From an uncultured Ellagibacter sp. (GTDB taxonomy: Bacteria; Actinomycetota; Coriobacteriia; Coriobacteriales; Eggerthellaceae): a DNA stretch of 19,047 nucleotides. The notes beneath the pieces were generated by a model. That model was not told where the DNA came from. It worked only from the letters and a program-made list of their open reading frames with translations, and did no database searches. The position numbers and the translations under genes were made by a program. Every line of letters begins with the position of its first letter. Positions within the stretch are counted from its first letter, which is position 1. The stretch lies in contig NZ_CAKTTZ010000051.1 of assembly GCF_934617235.1 (NCBI RefSeq), positions 1 through 19,047 on the forward strand. Direction: 5' to 3'. Below are positions 7,250 through 14,694 of this stretch, in pieces.

Positions 7250-7299
7250 AGCCTATCCCCTTCCACGCTGGCAAAAAAGAACAAGAAGGGGATAAGGCT
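7250..7299 (-). other. Intra-operon stem-loop between VdcD-like and UbiX genes
   Basis: Arms 7250-7263 and 7285-7299 (GAAGGGGATAAGGCT and its near-complement, with a single bulged base) enclose a 21-nt loop, directly after the VdcD-like stop. No T-run follows on the minus strand, so it is more likely an RNA stability, processing or attenuation element than a classic terminator. Confidence 0.55.
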
Positions 7300-7300
7300 T

Positions 7301-7507
7301 TTAAATGAATCGACCCAAACCAGCGATTTCCTCGTTTGTAAGTTGGAACCTCGGATCGCGCTTTTCGATATCGGTAATGTAATCCGGTTCAGAGCTGCGC
7401 CAGTTATAGTGGCAGATTGGGCAGGCATAGACCTCCCACGCCCCGCTTCCATCAGGCGCTTCTGATACGGCATAGGCTTGGTCGTTGAGGCATCTCACAC
7501 ACTTCAT
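7301..7507 (-). CDS. VdcD/BsdD-like hydroxyarylic acid decarboxylase small subunit
   Basis: A 68-residue zinc-ribbon protein. Cysteines C3-x2-C6 and C29-x2-C32 make the metal site; the centre GAWEVYACPICHYNWRSSEP and the following ITDIEKRDPRF match the pattern of the D subunit of Bacillus BsdBCD and Streptomyces VdcBCD decarboxylases (usually about 75 residues). These subunits accompany a UbiD-type catalytic subunit and a UbiX-type protein in non-oxidative decarboxylation of 4-hydroxybenzoate, vanillate or similar acids. The start ATG 7507 has AGGAG 7 nt upstream and lies 9 bp after the UbiD stop. Family call is strong; its biochemical role is not well defined even in model systems. Confidence 0.85.
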   Translation of the reverse strand: MKCVRCLNDQAYAVSEAPDGSGAWEVYACPICHYNWRSSEPDYITDIEKRDPRFQLTNEEIAGLGRFI

Positions 7508-7516
7508 AGCGAGCTC

Positions 7517-8938
7517 CTATCGAATCTCGGCAAGCAGCCGCTTCAAGACGGACGCCTGCTCGGCATAGTCGATCTCGATCTGCTGGACATCCCGCATATG
7601 ATCGGGCGCCACAGGAGTGGTTGCGTCAATGAAGACTCGGCCGCAAACGCCGACGGGGTCATTGCAGGGGTCGAGCCCCATCCCGACATCGTACGGGATG
7701 ATGGTAATATCCTTGTCCGGGCGAACCCTGAACGACATCTTCGTAAGCACCATCTCGTAGTCGAACGGATCGACCCAGGGGTCGACGACAATGATGAACT
7801 TCCCATGGCCGATTCCCGCCGAAGACGAGGCGGCATTGTATGCAACGATCTTCGCAAAGTTACCGAACTTCATCTTCGCGGAAATGATCAGGACCATACC
7901 GTGCGCCACCATTGCGTTCACGGCAACAACCTCGGGGGTCCGCTCCCGAATCGCCTCGGTATTGGAGATGCATGTAATCAAATTCGACATGCAATTCCCC
8001 TCGCAATGGCAATCGCCAAGATACATACCCTCGAAAAGCGGATCTTTTCGATGAGTAATGCGCTTGATCTTGATGATGCACTGGTTTCGAACCCCGGAAT
8101 AAGTGCCTGGAAACTCACCGTAAGGGCCTTCTGGCTCCCGGACTCCGCAAAGCACTTCGCCTTCGAAGACGTATTCCGCATACGCAGGGACGGGAATGCC
8201 GTTTGAGGCTTTGACCAGCTTCAAGGGCTCGCCCTGCAAACCCGCCGCATAATTGAACTCCGATTGGTTGTAGTCAAGGGGAATGCATGCGAGAGACGAG
8301 ACGGCAGGGGGGGCGCCGACGCAGAACGCGATGGGCATGTTCTCCCCCCGCGCTTCCCATTTACGCAGATGGTTCGCGCCATCATGGTCGAACATAATCT
8401 GCAGGCCGGTAGTGTCCTTCTCCATAATCTGGATGCGATACATACCGACGTTGGTCATATTCAGGTCGTCGGGGGCGTCGGGGTCGACGGTCACGATGGC
8501 CGGCTTCCCTATGAAAAACCCACCGTCGCCGGTATTCGACCTGAACATAGGGAGATCGTACATGTTAATGTCATCGCCCTCGATAACGCACTCTTGGCAC
8601 GGCGCATCGGCTGCGTCGACGAACTCGACCTCGCCTTTCGCGCATTCGGGCCAGCGCTCTTCCATAATCTTGTACTTGTCGTAGACAGATGTGCTCGTAT
8701 CGACATCGAACGCAGTTGCCCAGTTCTTCCAACTCGCAAGGGTGTTGAAGACCAGCTTCTGCCCTTTATACCCTTTGATGTTCTCAAAGATAAGCGCTGG
8801 GCCATTGTCGGGATCATCAAGGGCCGCCTTAACAAAGCGAGTCACATCCGGCTCGGGAAAAACCTCGTCCGTGATGCGAACAACTTGCTTGCGCGTTTCA
8901 AGCTCCTTGATAAGTCCCCGCAAGTCGGTAATGCCCAT
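7517..8938 (-). CDS. UbiD-family prenyl-FMN-dependent hydroxyarylic acid decarboxylase
   Basis: A 473-residue protein, the same size as Bacillus BsdC/YclC and close to Lactobacillus LpdC. The catalytic signature is GVREPEGPYGEFPGTYSG, giving E270 and E275; R168 in NVGMYRIQI completes the expected Arg-Glu-Glu triad, and H190 in HDGANH sits where the prFMN/metal ligands occur. The reaction is reversible non-oxidative decarboxylation of an aromatic acid in the cytoplasm. Association with VdcD-like, UbiX-like and LpdD-like genes points to hydroxybenzoates such as gallate, protocatechuate, vanillate or 4-hydroxybenzoate rather than the ubiquinone pathway. The ATG at 8938 has AAGGAGG 8 nt upstream. 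The upstream molybdoenzyme and ferredoxin genes are on the same strand after a 148-bp gap. Substrate is inferred only. Confidence 0.92.
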   Translation of the reverse strand: MGITDLRGLIKELETRKQVVRITDEVFPEPDVTRFVKAALDDPDNGPALIFENIKGYKGQKLVFNTLASWKNWATAFDVDTSTSVYDKYKIMEERWPECAKGEVEFVDAADAPCQECVIEGDDINMYDLPMFRSNTGDGGFFIGKPAIVTVDPDAPDDLNMTNVGMYRIQIMEKDTTGLQIMFDHDGANHLRKWEARGENMPIAFCVGAPPAVSSLACIPLDYNQSEFNYAAGLQGEPLKLVKASNGIPVPAYAEYVFEGEVLCGVREPEGPYGEFPGTYSGVRNQCIIKIKRITHRKDPLFEGMYLGDCHCEGNCMSNLITCISNTEAIRERTPEVVAVNAMVAHGMVLIISAKMKFGNFAKIVAYNAASSSAGIGHGKFIIVVDPWVDPFDYEMVLTKMSFRVRPDKDITIIPYDVGMGLDPCNDPVGVCGRVFIDATTPVAPDHMRDVQQIEIDYAEQASVLKRLLAEIR

Positions 8939-8978
8939 CTAATCATCCTCCTTACATTGATGGTGATTGCTTAAAGTG

Positions 8979-9023
8979 TGCCCCGAAGTGCCGAAAGGGT
9001 ATTGAGGGAGACACTTCGGGGCA
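8979..9023. repeat. Perfect 12-bp inverted repeat in the ferredoxin-UbiD gap
   Basis: TGCCCCGAAGTG (8979-8990) and CACTTCGGGGCA (9012-9023) flank a 21-nt loop. It lies between the ferredoxin stop (9087) and the UbiD start (8938). No T-run follows on the minus strand, so it may be a processing or attenuation hairpin, a factor-dependent terminator or a protein-binding dyad. The core CCCCGAAGT also occurs in the tandem repeat array at 798-816. Confidence 0.6.
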
Positions 9024-9086
9024 GTTGCGGCAGCAGACTATCTTTTCAGGGGAGTGGAGGATAATCTGCGTAACGGGGATGGCACA

Positions 9087-9419
9087 TTAATCGAAGCTGT
9101 AAAGAACCTGCTTGGGATTGACGCTCAACTCCTTTGCGAGCTCATCGACCTCGCCGTACTTCATAATCGCAGCCTGACAATGTTGCACGCAGCTCGGGGC
9201 CTTCCCCTTGCCCACGCGCTCTGCGCAAAGATCGCACTGCTTCGTGAAGATAGGCATGTGAATCCACACCCAATCATCGCCCTCGATGTTGTACGGCCCG
9301 ACATCAGCCAACTTGACGCCGTACTGATCGGAAGGAAGCTGCTTCTCAACCTGACAGGCCATTTCACACGTATGGCAACCAGAGCACCACTCGTAGTCGA
9401 CGAGAATTCCTTTAGGCAT
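9087..9419 (-). CDS. Two-cluster [4Fe-4S] ferredoxin-type electron-transfer subunit
   Basis: A 110-residue protein with two cysteine sets: C12-x2-C15-x2-C18-x3-C22 and C62-x2-C65-x11-C77-x3-C81. This is the dicluster pattern of the beta subunits of DMSO-reductase-family enzymes (DmsB/NrfC type), but only about half their usual length of ~200 residues, so it should carry two clusters rather than four. It has no signal peptide or membrane helix, so it works in the cytoplasm. Its ATG at 9419 overlaps the end of the molybdoenzyme gene by 8 bp and uses GGAGG inside that gene, indicating coupled translation and a likely heterodimer. It would pass electrons to or from the molybdenum site. The physiological electron partner is not visible. 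Confidence 0.88.
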   Translation of the reverse strand: MPKGILVDYEWCSGCHTCEMACQVEKQLPSDQYGVKLADVGPYNIEGDDWVWIHMPIFTKQCDLCAERVGKGKAPSCVQHCQAAIMKYGEVDELAKELSVNPKQVLYSFD

Positions 9420-11709
9420 GACGCTCGCCCTCCTTCAGCTTGTAAATCGTGCAAATCATGGCCTTGTAGTTAGCTCCAAAGCCGGAATCGCCCGGATTGT
9501 GCACGATGAGGTTGTTGATGTTCAGCTCGTCGACGTTGTAGAGATTATTGGGGCTCTCCTCGGGACGCCACCAAGCATGGTCCGTACTGACAACGCCTTC
9601 TGAGATAGTGGGCGTCACTTTGACTTTGCGCTGCGCGCGACCCACATGGTTCTCCACCCAGACCCAATCGCCATCGCGAACGCCAAACTCCTCGGCGGTT
9701 TTCGGGTTCACCTCAATGAGCGGGTCGGGGCGCATCGCACGAAGTCGGGGGATCTGGCGATGCTCCGAGTGGAACATTGACCACGTGCGCGCGCCGGTCG
9801 TGAGGATGAGCGGGTACTTTTCCGCAAGATCGGGAGTCGAGATGGGACTCGGGACAGGCTCCTCGTAATAAGGCATCGGATCGATGTGGCAGAGATTCTG
9901 GAAGAAATTGGAATAGAGCTCGATTCGACCTGTAGCCGTCATGAATCCAGGCTGCCCATCCGGCCGCATCATACCTTTCTCGTACTTCCTGTAGGTGAAC
10001 GGCAGGAAGCCAGGAGACACCTCGCGGAGATCATCGAAGGTCAAATCCCTCGTTCCTTCCACGCACATCGCGCCGAACATCTCCTCGACCGTGTCCCAGG
10101 GGAAGGCGGCAGGGTTGAGCATACGGCCGATTTCCAGCACGATTTCGGGGTCGGACTTCGTGTCGCCAATCTTGATCGGGCACTTGTTGATGGCCTCGGC
10201 GCGCTGCATCCCACATCCCGCGACGATGCCATTGCGCTCGGGATACGTCTGGGCCGGAAGAACCAAATCGCAGAGAGCCTGGATGGAGGGCGTCATGAAA
10301 AGATCATTGGCAAGGATGAAGTCGAGTTTCTCGTAGGCCTTCTTCACGCGGCGCGGCTCGGCAGAGGTGCATGCGAGAATGTTGGTCTGCATGAACCATG
10401 CAGCGCGCGGCACGTACGGCTTGCCCGTTTCGATTGCGAGAAGGACCTCTTCGGTCGATGCGAGCTGAACGCCGTACGTCAGGAGCGGGTACTTGTCCTT
10501 TCCAAGTCGAGCGGCGGCCGCCTTCTCGGTGACCCACTCATTTCCGGAAGACTGGTCGGGGAGCAGGAAAGTGACGACTGGCGTCATGCCGCCCGGAACA
10601 TCAACGTACCCGCAAATCTGGTAGATTGCGCAAATCGCATGAGCACAGGGGATCGCCACCCGCGTCATATCGACGGCAAGCCCCATCTGGATTGCACCAG
10701 GGCCCTCAGTCGCGAACATGCGCGCAGCGTCGCGGATCTTCTCCTGGGGGATGCCCGTAATCTCCGACACCTTGTCGAGCGGGTATTCCTGAACGCGCTT
10801 AGCGAGCTCGTCGAAGCCGTAGGTCCAGCGCTCAACGAAGTCGTGATCGTAAAGATCCTCGTTGATAATCACGTTGAGCATGCCGAGGGCCAGCGCGGCG
10901 TCGGTGCCGGGGCGAATCTGCATGTAGATCTTCGCCTTAGTGGCAAGCCAGGTCACGCGGGGATCAATGACGACCATGTTCGAACCACGCTTGAGGCAGT
11001 CAGTCAACCAGTGACCGTAGAAGCCGTCCGAGTTGGAGACGACAGGGTTGTTCCCCCACAGGAGAATGGTTTGCGGCGGGCGCCATTCGGGATTGTCATA
11101 GCGATCGGGGAACTGCTGCGAGCAGTCCATGACGTAAAAACCGCCCGCTGTTGCGAATCCGCCCGCCATGCGGGGGATCCAGCAAGACTGGCCGTCAAGG
11201 GCATAGCAGTAGTTCGAGCTTCCGTACGCATAGCAGATACGTGTGAGGTAGGCACTGATGTCGCGACCCGTGCCCTGATAGAAGCAAACGGTCTCCGGGC
11301 CGTATTCCTCCTTGATCTGGTTGAGCTTCGTCACGACGATGTCGAACGCCTCGTCCCAGCTGATTTCCTCCCACGCATCGGGGTTTCCGCGCTGGTCACG
11401 GGCCCTCTTCATAGGGTGAAGCAATCGGTCGGGGCTGTTTACGACCTCGGGAACGTCGAGACATCGCACACACAAGCGCCCTTGGTTGTACGGATTCTCG
11501 GGGTCGCCTTCGACCTTCACGAGCTTTCCCGTCTCTTTGTCGACATACATGAGTACGCCGCATCCGTCGTGACAACCAGGGCCTGACCACGCGCTTCCTC
11601 GCGTGACGATATAGCCGTCCTCCTCCCACTGATACTCCTTGTGGACGTGGGGAACCTGAATGATATCCTCCTTCTTCGTCAGCGGAGGTTTTCCGGTCAT
11701 TTCAGGCAT
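9412..11709 (-). CDS. Molybdopterin (bis-MGD) oxidoreductase, DMSO reductase superfamily, acetylene hydratase/transhydroxylase/dehydroxylase-like
   Basis: A 765-residue catalytic subunit. N-terminal GPGCHDGCGV (C46, C50) and GRLCVRC (C80, C83) mark the iron-sulfur lobe. WEEISWDEAFD (113-123), ILLWGNNPVVSNSD, VVIDPRVTWLATKAKIYMQIRPGTDAALALGM and FVERWTYGFDEL are classic bis-MGD-binding blocks; ATGRIELYSNFF and the final dinucleotide-binding domain (TTGARTWSMFHSEHRQIPR, NPGDSGFGANYKA) close it. The order of motifs recalls acetylene hydratase of Pelobacter. The Mo ligand is probably in GQSC (S175/C176). No twin-arginine signal, so it is cytoplasmic. ATG 11709 has AAGGAG 7 nt upstream. With the adjacent decarboxylase it may dehydroxylate or transhydroxylate a polyhydroxybenzene such as pyrogallol or catechol; Eggerthellaceae use this superfamily for catechol dehydroxylation. 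The reaction is inferred. Confidence 0.9.
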   Translation of the reverse strand: MPEMTGKPPLTKKEDIIQVPHVHKEYQWEEDGYIVTRGSAWSGPGCHDGCGVLMYVDKETGKLVKVEGDPENPYNQGRLCVRCLDVPEVVNSPDRLLHPMKRARDQRGNPDAWEEISWDEAFDIVVTKLNQIKEEYGPETVCFYQGTGRDISAYLTRICYAYGSSNYCYALDGQSCWIPRMAGGFATAGGFYVMDCSQQFPDRYDNPEWRPPQTILLWGNNPVVSNSDGFYGHWLTDCLKRGSNMVVIDPRVTWLATKAKIYMQIRPGTDAALALGMLNVIINEDLYDHDFVERWTYGFDELAKRVQEYPLDKVSEITGIPQEKIRDAARMFATEGPGAIQMGLAVDMTRVAIPCAHAICAIYQICGYVDVPGGMTPVVTFLLPDQSSGNEWVTEKAAAARLGKDKYPLLTYGVQLASTEEVLLAIETGKPYVPRAAWFMQTNILACTSAEPRRVKKAYEKLDFILANDLFMTPSIQALCDLVLPAQTYPERNGIVAGCGMQRAEAINKCPIKIGDTKSDPEIVLEIGRMLNPAAFPWDTVEEMFGAMCVEGTRDLTFDDLREVSPGFLPFTYRKYEKGMMRPDGQPGFMTATGRIELYSNFFQNLCHIDPMPYYEEPVPSPISTPDLAEKYPLILTTGARTWSMFHSEHRQIPRLRAMRPDPLIEVNPKTAEEFGVRDGDWVWVENHVGRAQRKVKVTPTISEGVVSTDHAWWRPEESPNNLYNVDELNINNLIVHNPGDSGFGANYKAMICTIYKLKEGERHA

Positions 11710-12152
11710 TTCTCGCTCCTTCCTCTCCTTTGAGCGCTCCTCTTGCGCTTGTCGATTCGCGGACCCTCGCATGGGCCTTGCTCCAAGGTTGTTCGAAGCT
11801 GCTCGGGAAACTAGCCGCGTCTCTATTCGGAATGCTACGGATAGGAAGATGCCAATGCATCGCTTATTGAACCCGATTTTTGACCCTAAACAATGTCAGG
11901 TAAAACACCTGAATGTTCGCATTAGTCGTTATTTCGGCCATGTGAACTGGCAAAATGAATATAGACCATTACTTGTCGACACAACAGGTTCGTTGTCTTT
12001 TCTGCTACACTGAATTACGAGGGATGAGTTGTCTTTGGCATTTTAATGATTGCCGCATAGACCTGATGCAAAATGGGGATCTTTCGCTAGCGCGTTTGCT
12101 GCATACGCACTGCTACAAGTCCGCAGCATCCATACGAGAAGGGGGCCCGCTC
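11710..12152. other. Divergent control region between molybdoenzyme operon and LuxR regulator
   Basis: 443 bp with no supported gene. It must hold the minus-strand promoter of the catabolic operon and the plus-strand promoter of the regulator, but no box pair is convincing; TACACT at 12006-12011 is one possible -10 for the regulator. The clearest element is the dyad at 11896-11912. TATTCGGAATGC at 11824-11835 differs by one base from TATTCCGAATGC at 699-710 upstream of the EthD gene. Confidence 0.7.
11896..11912. promoter_or_regulatory. Dyad TCAGGT-N5-ACCTGA, candidate operator
   Basis: TCAGGTAAAACACCTGA is a perfect 6-bp inverted repeat around 5 bp, 187 bp upstream of the molybdoenzyme ATG and 241 bp upstream of the LuxR ATG. 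The same half-sites recur in the upstream region of the DASS carrier (16497-16527). LuxR-type proteins usually bind dyads of about this size. Confidence 0.45.
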
Positions 12153-13748
12153 ATGGCATTAACCATGCAGGAGGCGGTTGCATCGAGCAAATCGCGAAAC
12201 GCTATCTACTTAAGCCTTGCAGGTTATGGGCTCTTCCTCGCGTGGATTTGGCTGTGCTTTTCAACATCCATCGTCTTCCCTCTTGCTGGCAGTACACCAA
12301 CAATTATCGCTGCACCAAGACTGATTGCTTACCTTTCCGACGCGCTCACCCTTTTGCTATTGGCATACCTCTGCCAGAGAATAGCATCTGACATACTCCA
12401 GGAGAATCATACATTGGCGTTCACGGGCTCCGCGCTCGGACTTGCGAGCGTTGGACTGCTTTTACTGTCAGTCCACTTCGAGGGAGGGCCCGCACTTGCG
12501 GCAACCATCCTAGGGTGGCTCTTCTGCGGTACGACCGGAGCAATATGCACATTTGCCTGGATACGCCTGTTCTGCAAAATCGACCCCTCTGATCTATGTC
12601 TCTGCATCTCTGGCGCCATCATTCTCGGTGCAGCCATCACGTATATTCTTTGCTACCTGCCCCTGCCTGTCGCACGTACTGTTGCAGCACTCTTGCCCGC
12701 AGCCTCATTTGTGCTGTTTTATCAGGCTAAAGAATTCCCGTTGTTTATCGGGAATCTCGATGTCAAAGAGTCATACGCGCATAGAAACAGAGGCATCCCA
12801 AGCCCAACCATTAGGATTCTGGTCGGCATCTTCGTTTACGCTCTCGTTTTCTCCGCACTCGTCAATCCACTTACTACGCGTAATGGAATCGAAATCGAAG
12901 CAGACGGCGGCTTTATGCTCCTCGCGTCATTTATAGCAGGTGCAGTGATTATCGTGGCAACAAGAATGGCATCACGGATCGATAAACTCCGCCCCGTGTA
13001 TCTCGTTGTCTTGCCCCTTATGGTCATAACCCTTGTCATACTCCCATTCGTTCAAAACTTGCCACTTAACGCCGCCGGCTTTTTGGGCGCTTTCAGCTTT
13101 AAGCTGTTCGATGTTATTTGTTGGGTCCTCATATACGATTCTGCACTTCGGAATCGCATCGCACCAGCAAGAGCCCTTTTATCTAGCCGAATATGCTATG
13201 CGTGGGGATTGCTATTTGGAACTTCATGCGGCTTTTTCATGTCCCATAACGGCCTGTTCAAGGACAAAGATCTCTTCACTACGCTCTGCCTTGGCGGTGT
13301 CGTCATTCTTGTTATCGTTACAACGATAGTTCTTAGGGAAAGCGGCCTATTCCCCGACAGCGCTAAGGGAGATGGCGACGAAGAACCCATCTCTTTCCCC
13401 GCCAGTGAACCCGAGAAGCCCCTCCCCATATCCGGACCCGAAGACGTGTTCCAATATAAGACAAACCAAGTTGCCCAAAGATACGGTCTTACAAAGCGAG
13501 AATTCGAAGTTTTCCTTCTTCTCTCGAAAGGCCGTTCTAACAAGCTTATCGAGGAACGACTTGTTATTTCGCCTCATACGGTCGATTCGCACGTCACGCA
13601 CATCTATCGGAAATGCGATGTCCATTCTAGACAAGAAGTCATGGACCTTATCGAGGAAGAGCGTGTCGATATGCATGCTCTAGCGGAAGCGATTCGCGAC
13701 CAGCACGACAAACATCTCGAGTCCGACCCAAGCGAAAGCTTAGAATAA
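12153..13748 (+). CDS. LuxR-type transcriptional regulator with polytopic membrane domain
   Basis: A 531-residue protein. Residues about 15-405 hold roughly twelve hydrophobic segments with short loops, resembling a transporter-like sensor. A charged acidic/proline linker (about 405-435) follows, then a C-terminal LuxR/GerE helix-turn-helix at about 446-501: LTKREFEVFLLLSKGRSNKLI, EERLVISPHTVDSHVTHIYRKC and HSRQEVMDLIEE. The ATG at 12153 has AAGGGGG 8 nt upstream; an in-frame extension to 11955 is Cys-rich and not membrane-like, so it is rejected. Membrane-anchored LuxR regulators of this layout are numerous in Eggerthellaceae and often lie beside inducible reductase or dehydroxylase genes. 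Divergence from the molybdoenzyme operon suggests that it senses the aromatic substrate and activates that operon. A terminator hairpin follows. Confidence 0.92.
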   Translation: MALTMQEAVASSKSRNAIYLSLAGYGLFLAWIWLCFSTSIVFPLAGSTPTIIAAPRLIAYLSDALTLLLLAYLCQRIASDILQENHTLAFTGSALGLASVGLLLLSVHFEGGPALAATILGWLFCGTTGAICTFAWIRLFCKIDPSDLCLCISGAIILGAAITYILCYLPLPVARTVAALLPAASFVLFYQAKEFPLFIGNLDVKESYAHRNRGIPSPTIRILVGIFVYALVFSALVNPLTTRNGIEIEADGGFMLLASFIAGAVIIVATRMASRIDKLRPVYLVVLPLMVITLVILPFVQNLPLNAAGFLGAFSFKLFDVICWVLIYDSALRNRIAPARALLSSRICYAWGLLFGTSCGFFMSHNGLFKDKDLFTTLCLGGVVILVIVTTIVLRESGLFPDSAKGDGDEEPISFPASEPEKPLPISGPEDVFQYKTNQVAQRYGLTKREFEVFLLLSKGRSNKLIEERLVISPHTVDSHVTHIYRKCDVHSRQEVMDLIEEERVDMHALAEAIRDQHDKHLESDPSESLE

Positions 13749-13777
13749 AAATGGCGGGAGACCAGCTCCCGCCATTT
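13749..13777. terminator. Bidirectional intrinsic terminator between convergent luxR-type and nitroreductase genes
   Basis: Perfect 12-bp stem AAATGGCGGGAG/CTCCCGCCATTT with a 5-nt loop starts right after the LuxR stop codon. On the minus strand it is followed by a T-rich run (TTTTTATT, including stem bases), which suits the nitroreductase transcript; the plus side (TTTAAAATAT) is weaker but plausible. Confidence 0.85.
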
Positions 13778-13799
13778 AAAATATACAAGCTCGAATCAC

Positions 13800-14573
13800 C
13801 TAGTCCTTAGGCTTACCGCCGCCATAGCTTCCTTTAGACGCTCCACGAATCATATCGAGATGCTCAAGGAACTTCGCACCTGTCATAAGGCGATTGGCGT
13901 CATATCGCTCGTAATGAATCAAATCCTCGGTCGGAAGACGGCGGGGCGGACCAGGTTGGTATGCCCGATGTCCAACTGGAACCATGGTGTACAAGCGCAT
14001 CGGCTCGGGAAGACCCAGCACTTCGCGATACCCATCCTGAGAATTGGTATCTATTCTAGCGGAGCTTAAACCCAAAGATGCAGCTGCAAGCTGAGTTAGC
14101 ATAGAGACATGGCCCATCGTGCACGATAAAACGCTCACGGAACCATCTGCGAGATTTGCGCGCGCGGACAGTACGGAACCGAATTGTTTTCGAGGATCGC
14201 ACACTATCGCAATCATCGCCGGTGCATCAGCCCATCCAGTTGCCCTCTTCATCTGCTCCTCCATCTCCTCGGGAGGATAGTTGAAGTATGGATGACGATA
14301 TTTGGGATCTCGCTGCTGTTCCAACCAATAAGTAAACTGATAGTCGTCATTCTCATAAACGAAACGCAACTTCTGCATCGTTTCCTTGTCCTTAATGACG
14401 ATGAATTCCCATGGCTGGGAGTTCGCACCCGACATCGCATAGTGTGCGGCATCGATAATCTTGTAGAGCTCTTCATCCGACACTGGTTCATCCGTGAACT
14501 TTCTGATGCTGCGGCGCCATTTCAACGTCTGCATAAGAGCATCGTACGTATTCGGAGTTTCAACTGCCGTCAT
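13800..14573 (-). CDS. Nitroreductase-family FMN oxidoreductase
   Basis: A 257-residue protein. The N-terminal KWRRSIRKF (18-26) and the GANSQPWEFIVI stretch (49-60) are the FMN-phosphate and isoalloxazine contacts of the nitroreductase fold. The middle part has SVLSCTMGHVSMLTQLAAASLGLSS and the C-terminal VPVGHRAYQPGPPRR loop. It is longer than the classic ~215-residue NfsB type, with an insertion around YEMEEQMKR-like residues 90-110 and a tail after 215. Such enzymes are homodimers that reduce nitro groups, quinones or activated double bonds, and some act on aromatic or enone intermediates. ATG 14573 has AAGGAGG 5 nt upstream. It follows the DASS carrier after 121 bp on the same strand. 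A role in reducing an aromatic product is possible but not shown. Confidence 0.88.
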   Translation of the reverse strand: MTAVETPNTYDALMQTLKWRRSIRKFTDEPVSDEELYKIIDAAHYAMSGANSQPWEFIVIKDKETMQKLRFVYENDDYQFTYWLEQQRDPKYRHPYFNYPPEEMEEQMKRATGWADAPAMIAIVCDPRKQFGSVLSARANLADGSVSVLSCTMGHVSMLTQLAAASLGLSSARIDTNSQDGYREVLGLPEPMRLYTMVPVGHRAYQPGPPRRLPTEDLIHYERYDANRLMTGAKFLEHLDMIRGASKGSYGGGKPKD

Positions 14574-14607
14574 ATCTCCTCCTTAAGCAAAATGCTGATA
14601 GGATGTC

Positions 14608-14643
14608 GCGACGGACGCGAGCGTATCCAATTGCGCCCGTCGC
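14608..14643 (-). other. Stem-loop between DASS carrier and nitroreductase genes
   Basis: Arms 14608-14618 and 14633-14643 pair over 11 bp including one G-U wobble, with a 14-nt loop. No T-run follows, so it may affect mRNA stability or processing between the two same-strand genes rather than end transcription. Confidence 0.45.
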
Positions 14644-14694
14644 ATATTGACCCATATAAGTAATGCCGATAGTTATTAATTAGCCTTAGGAAAG

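Noticed and set aside
9886..11586. A 566-codon plus-strand open frame antisense to the molybdoenzyme
   Set aside because: The opposite strand has unmistakable molybdopterin motifs throughout; the plus frame is an antisense shadow common in GC-rich genes.
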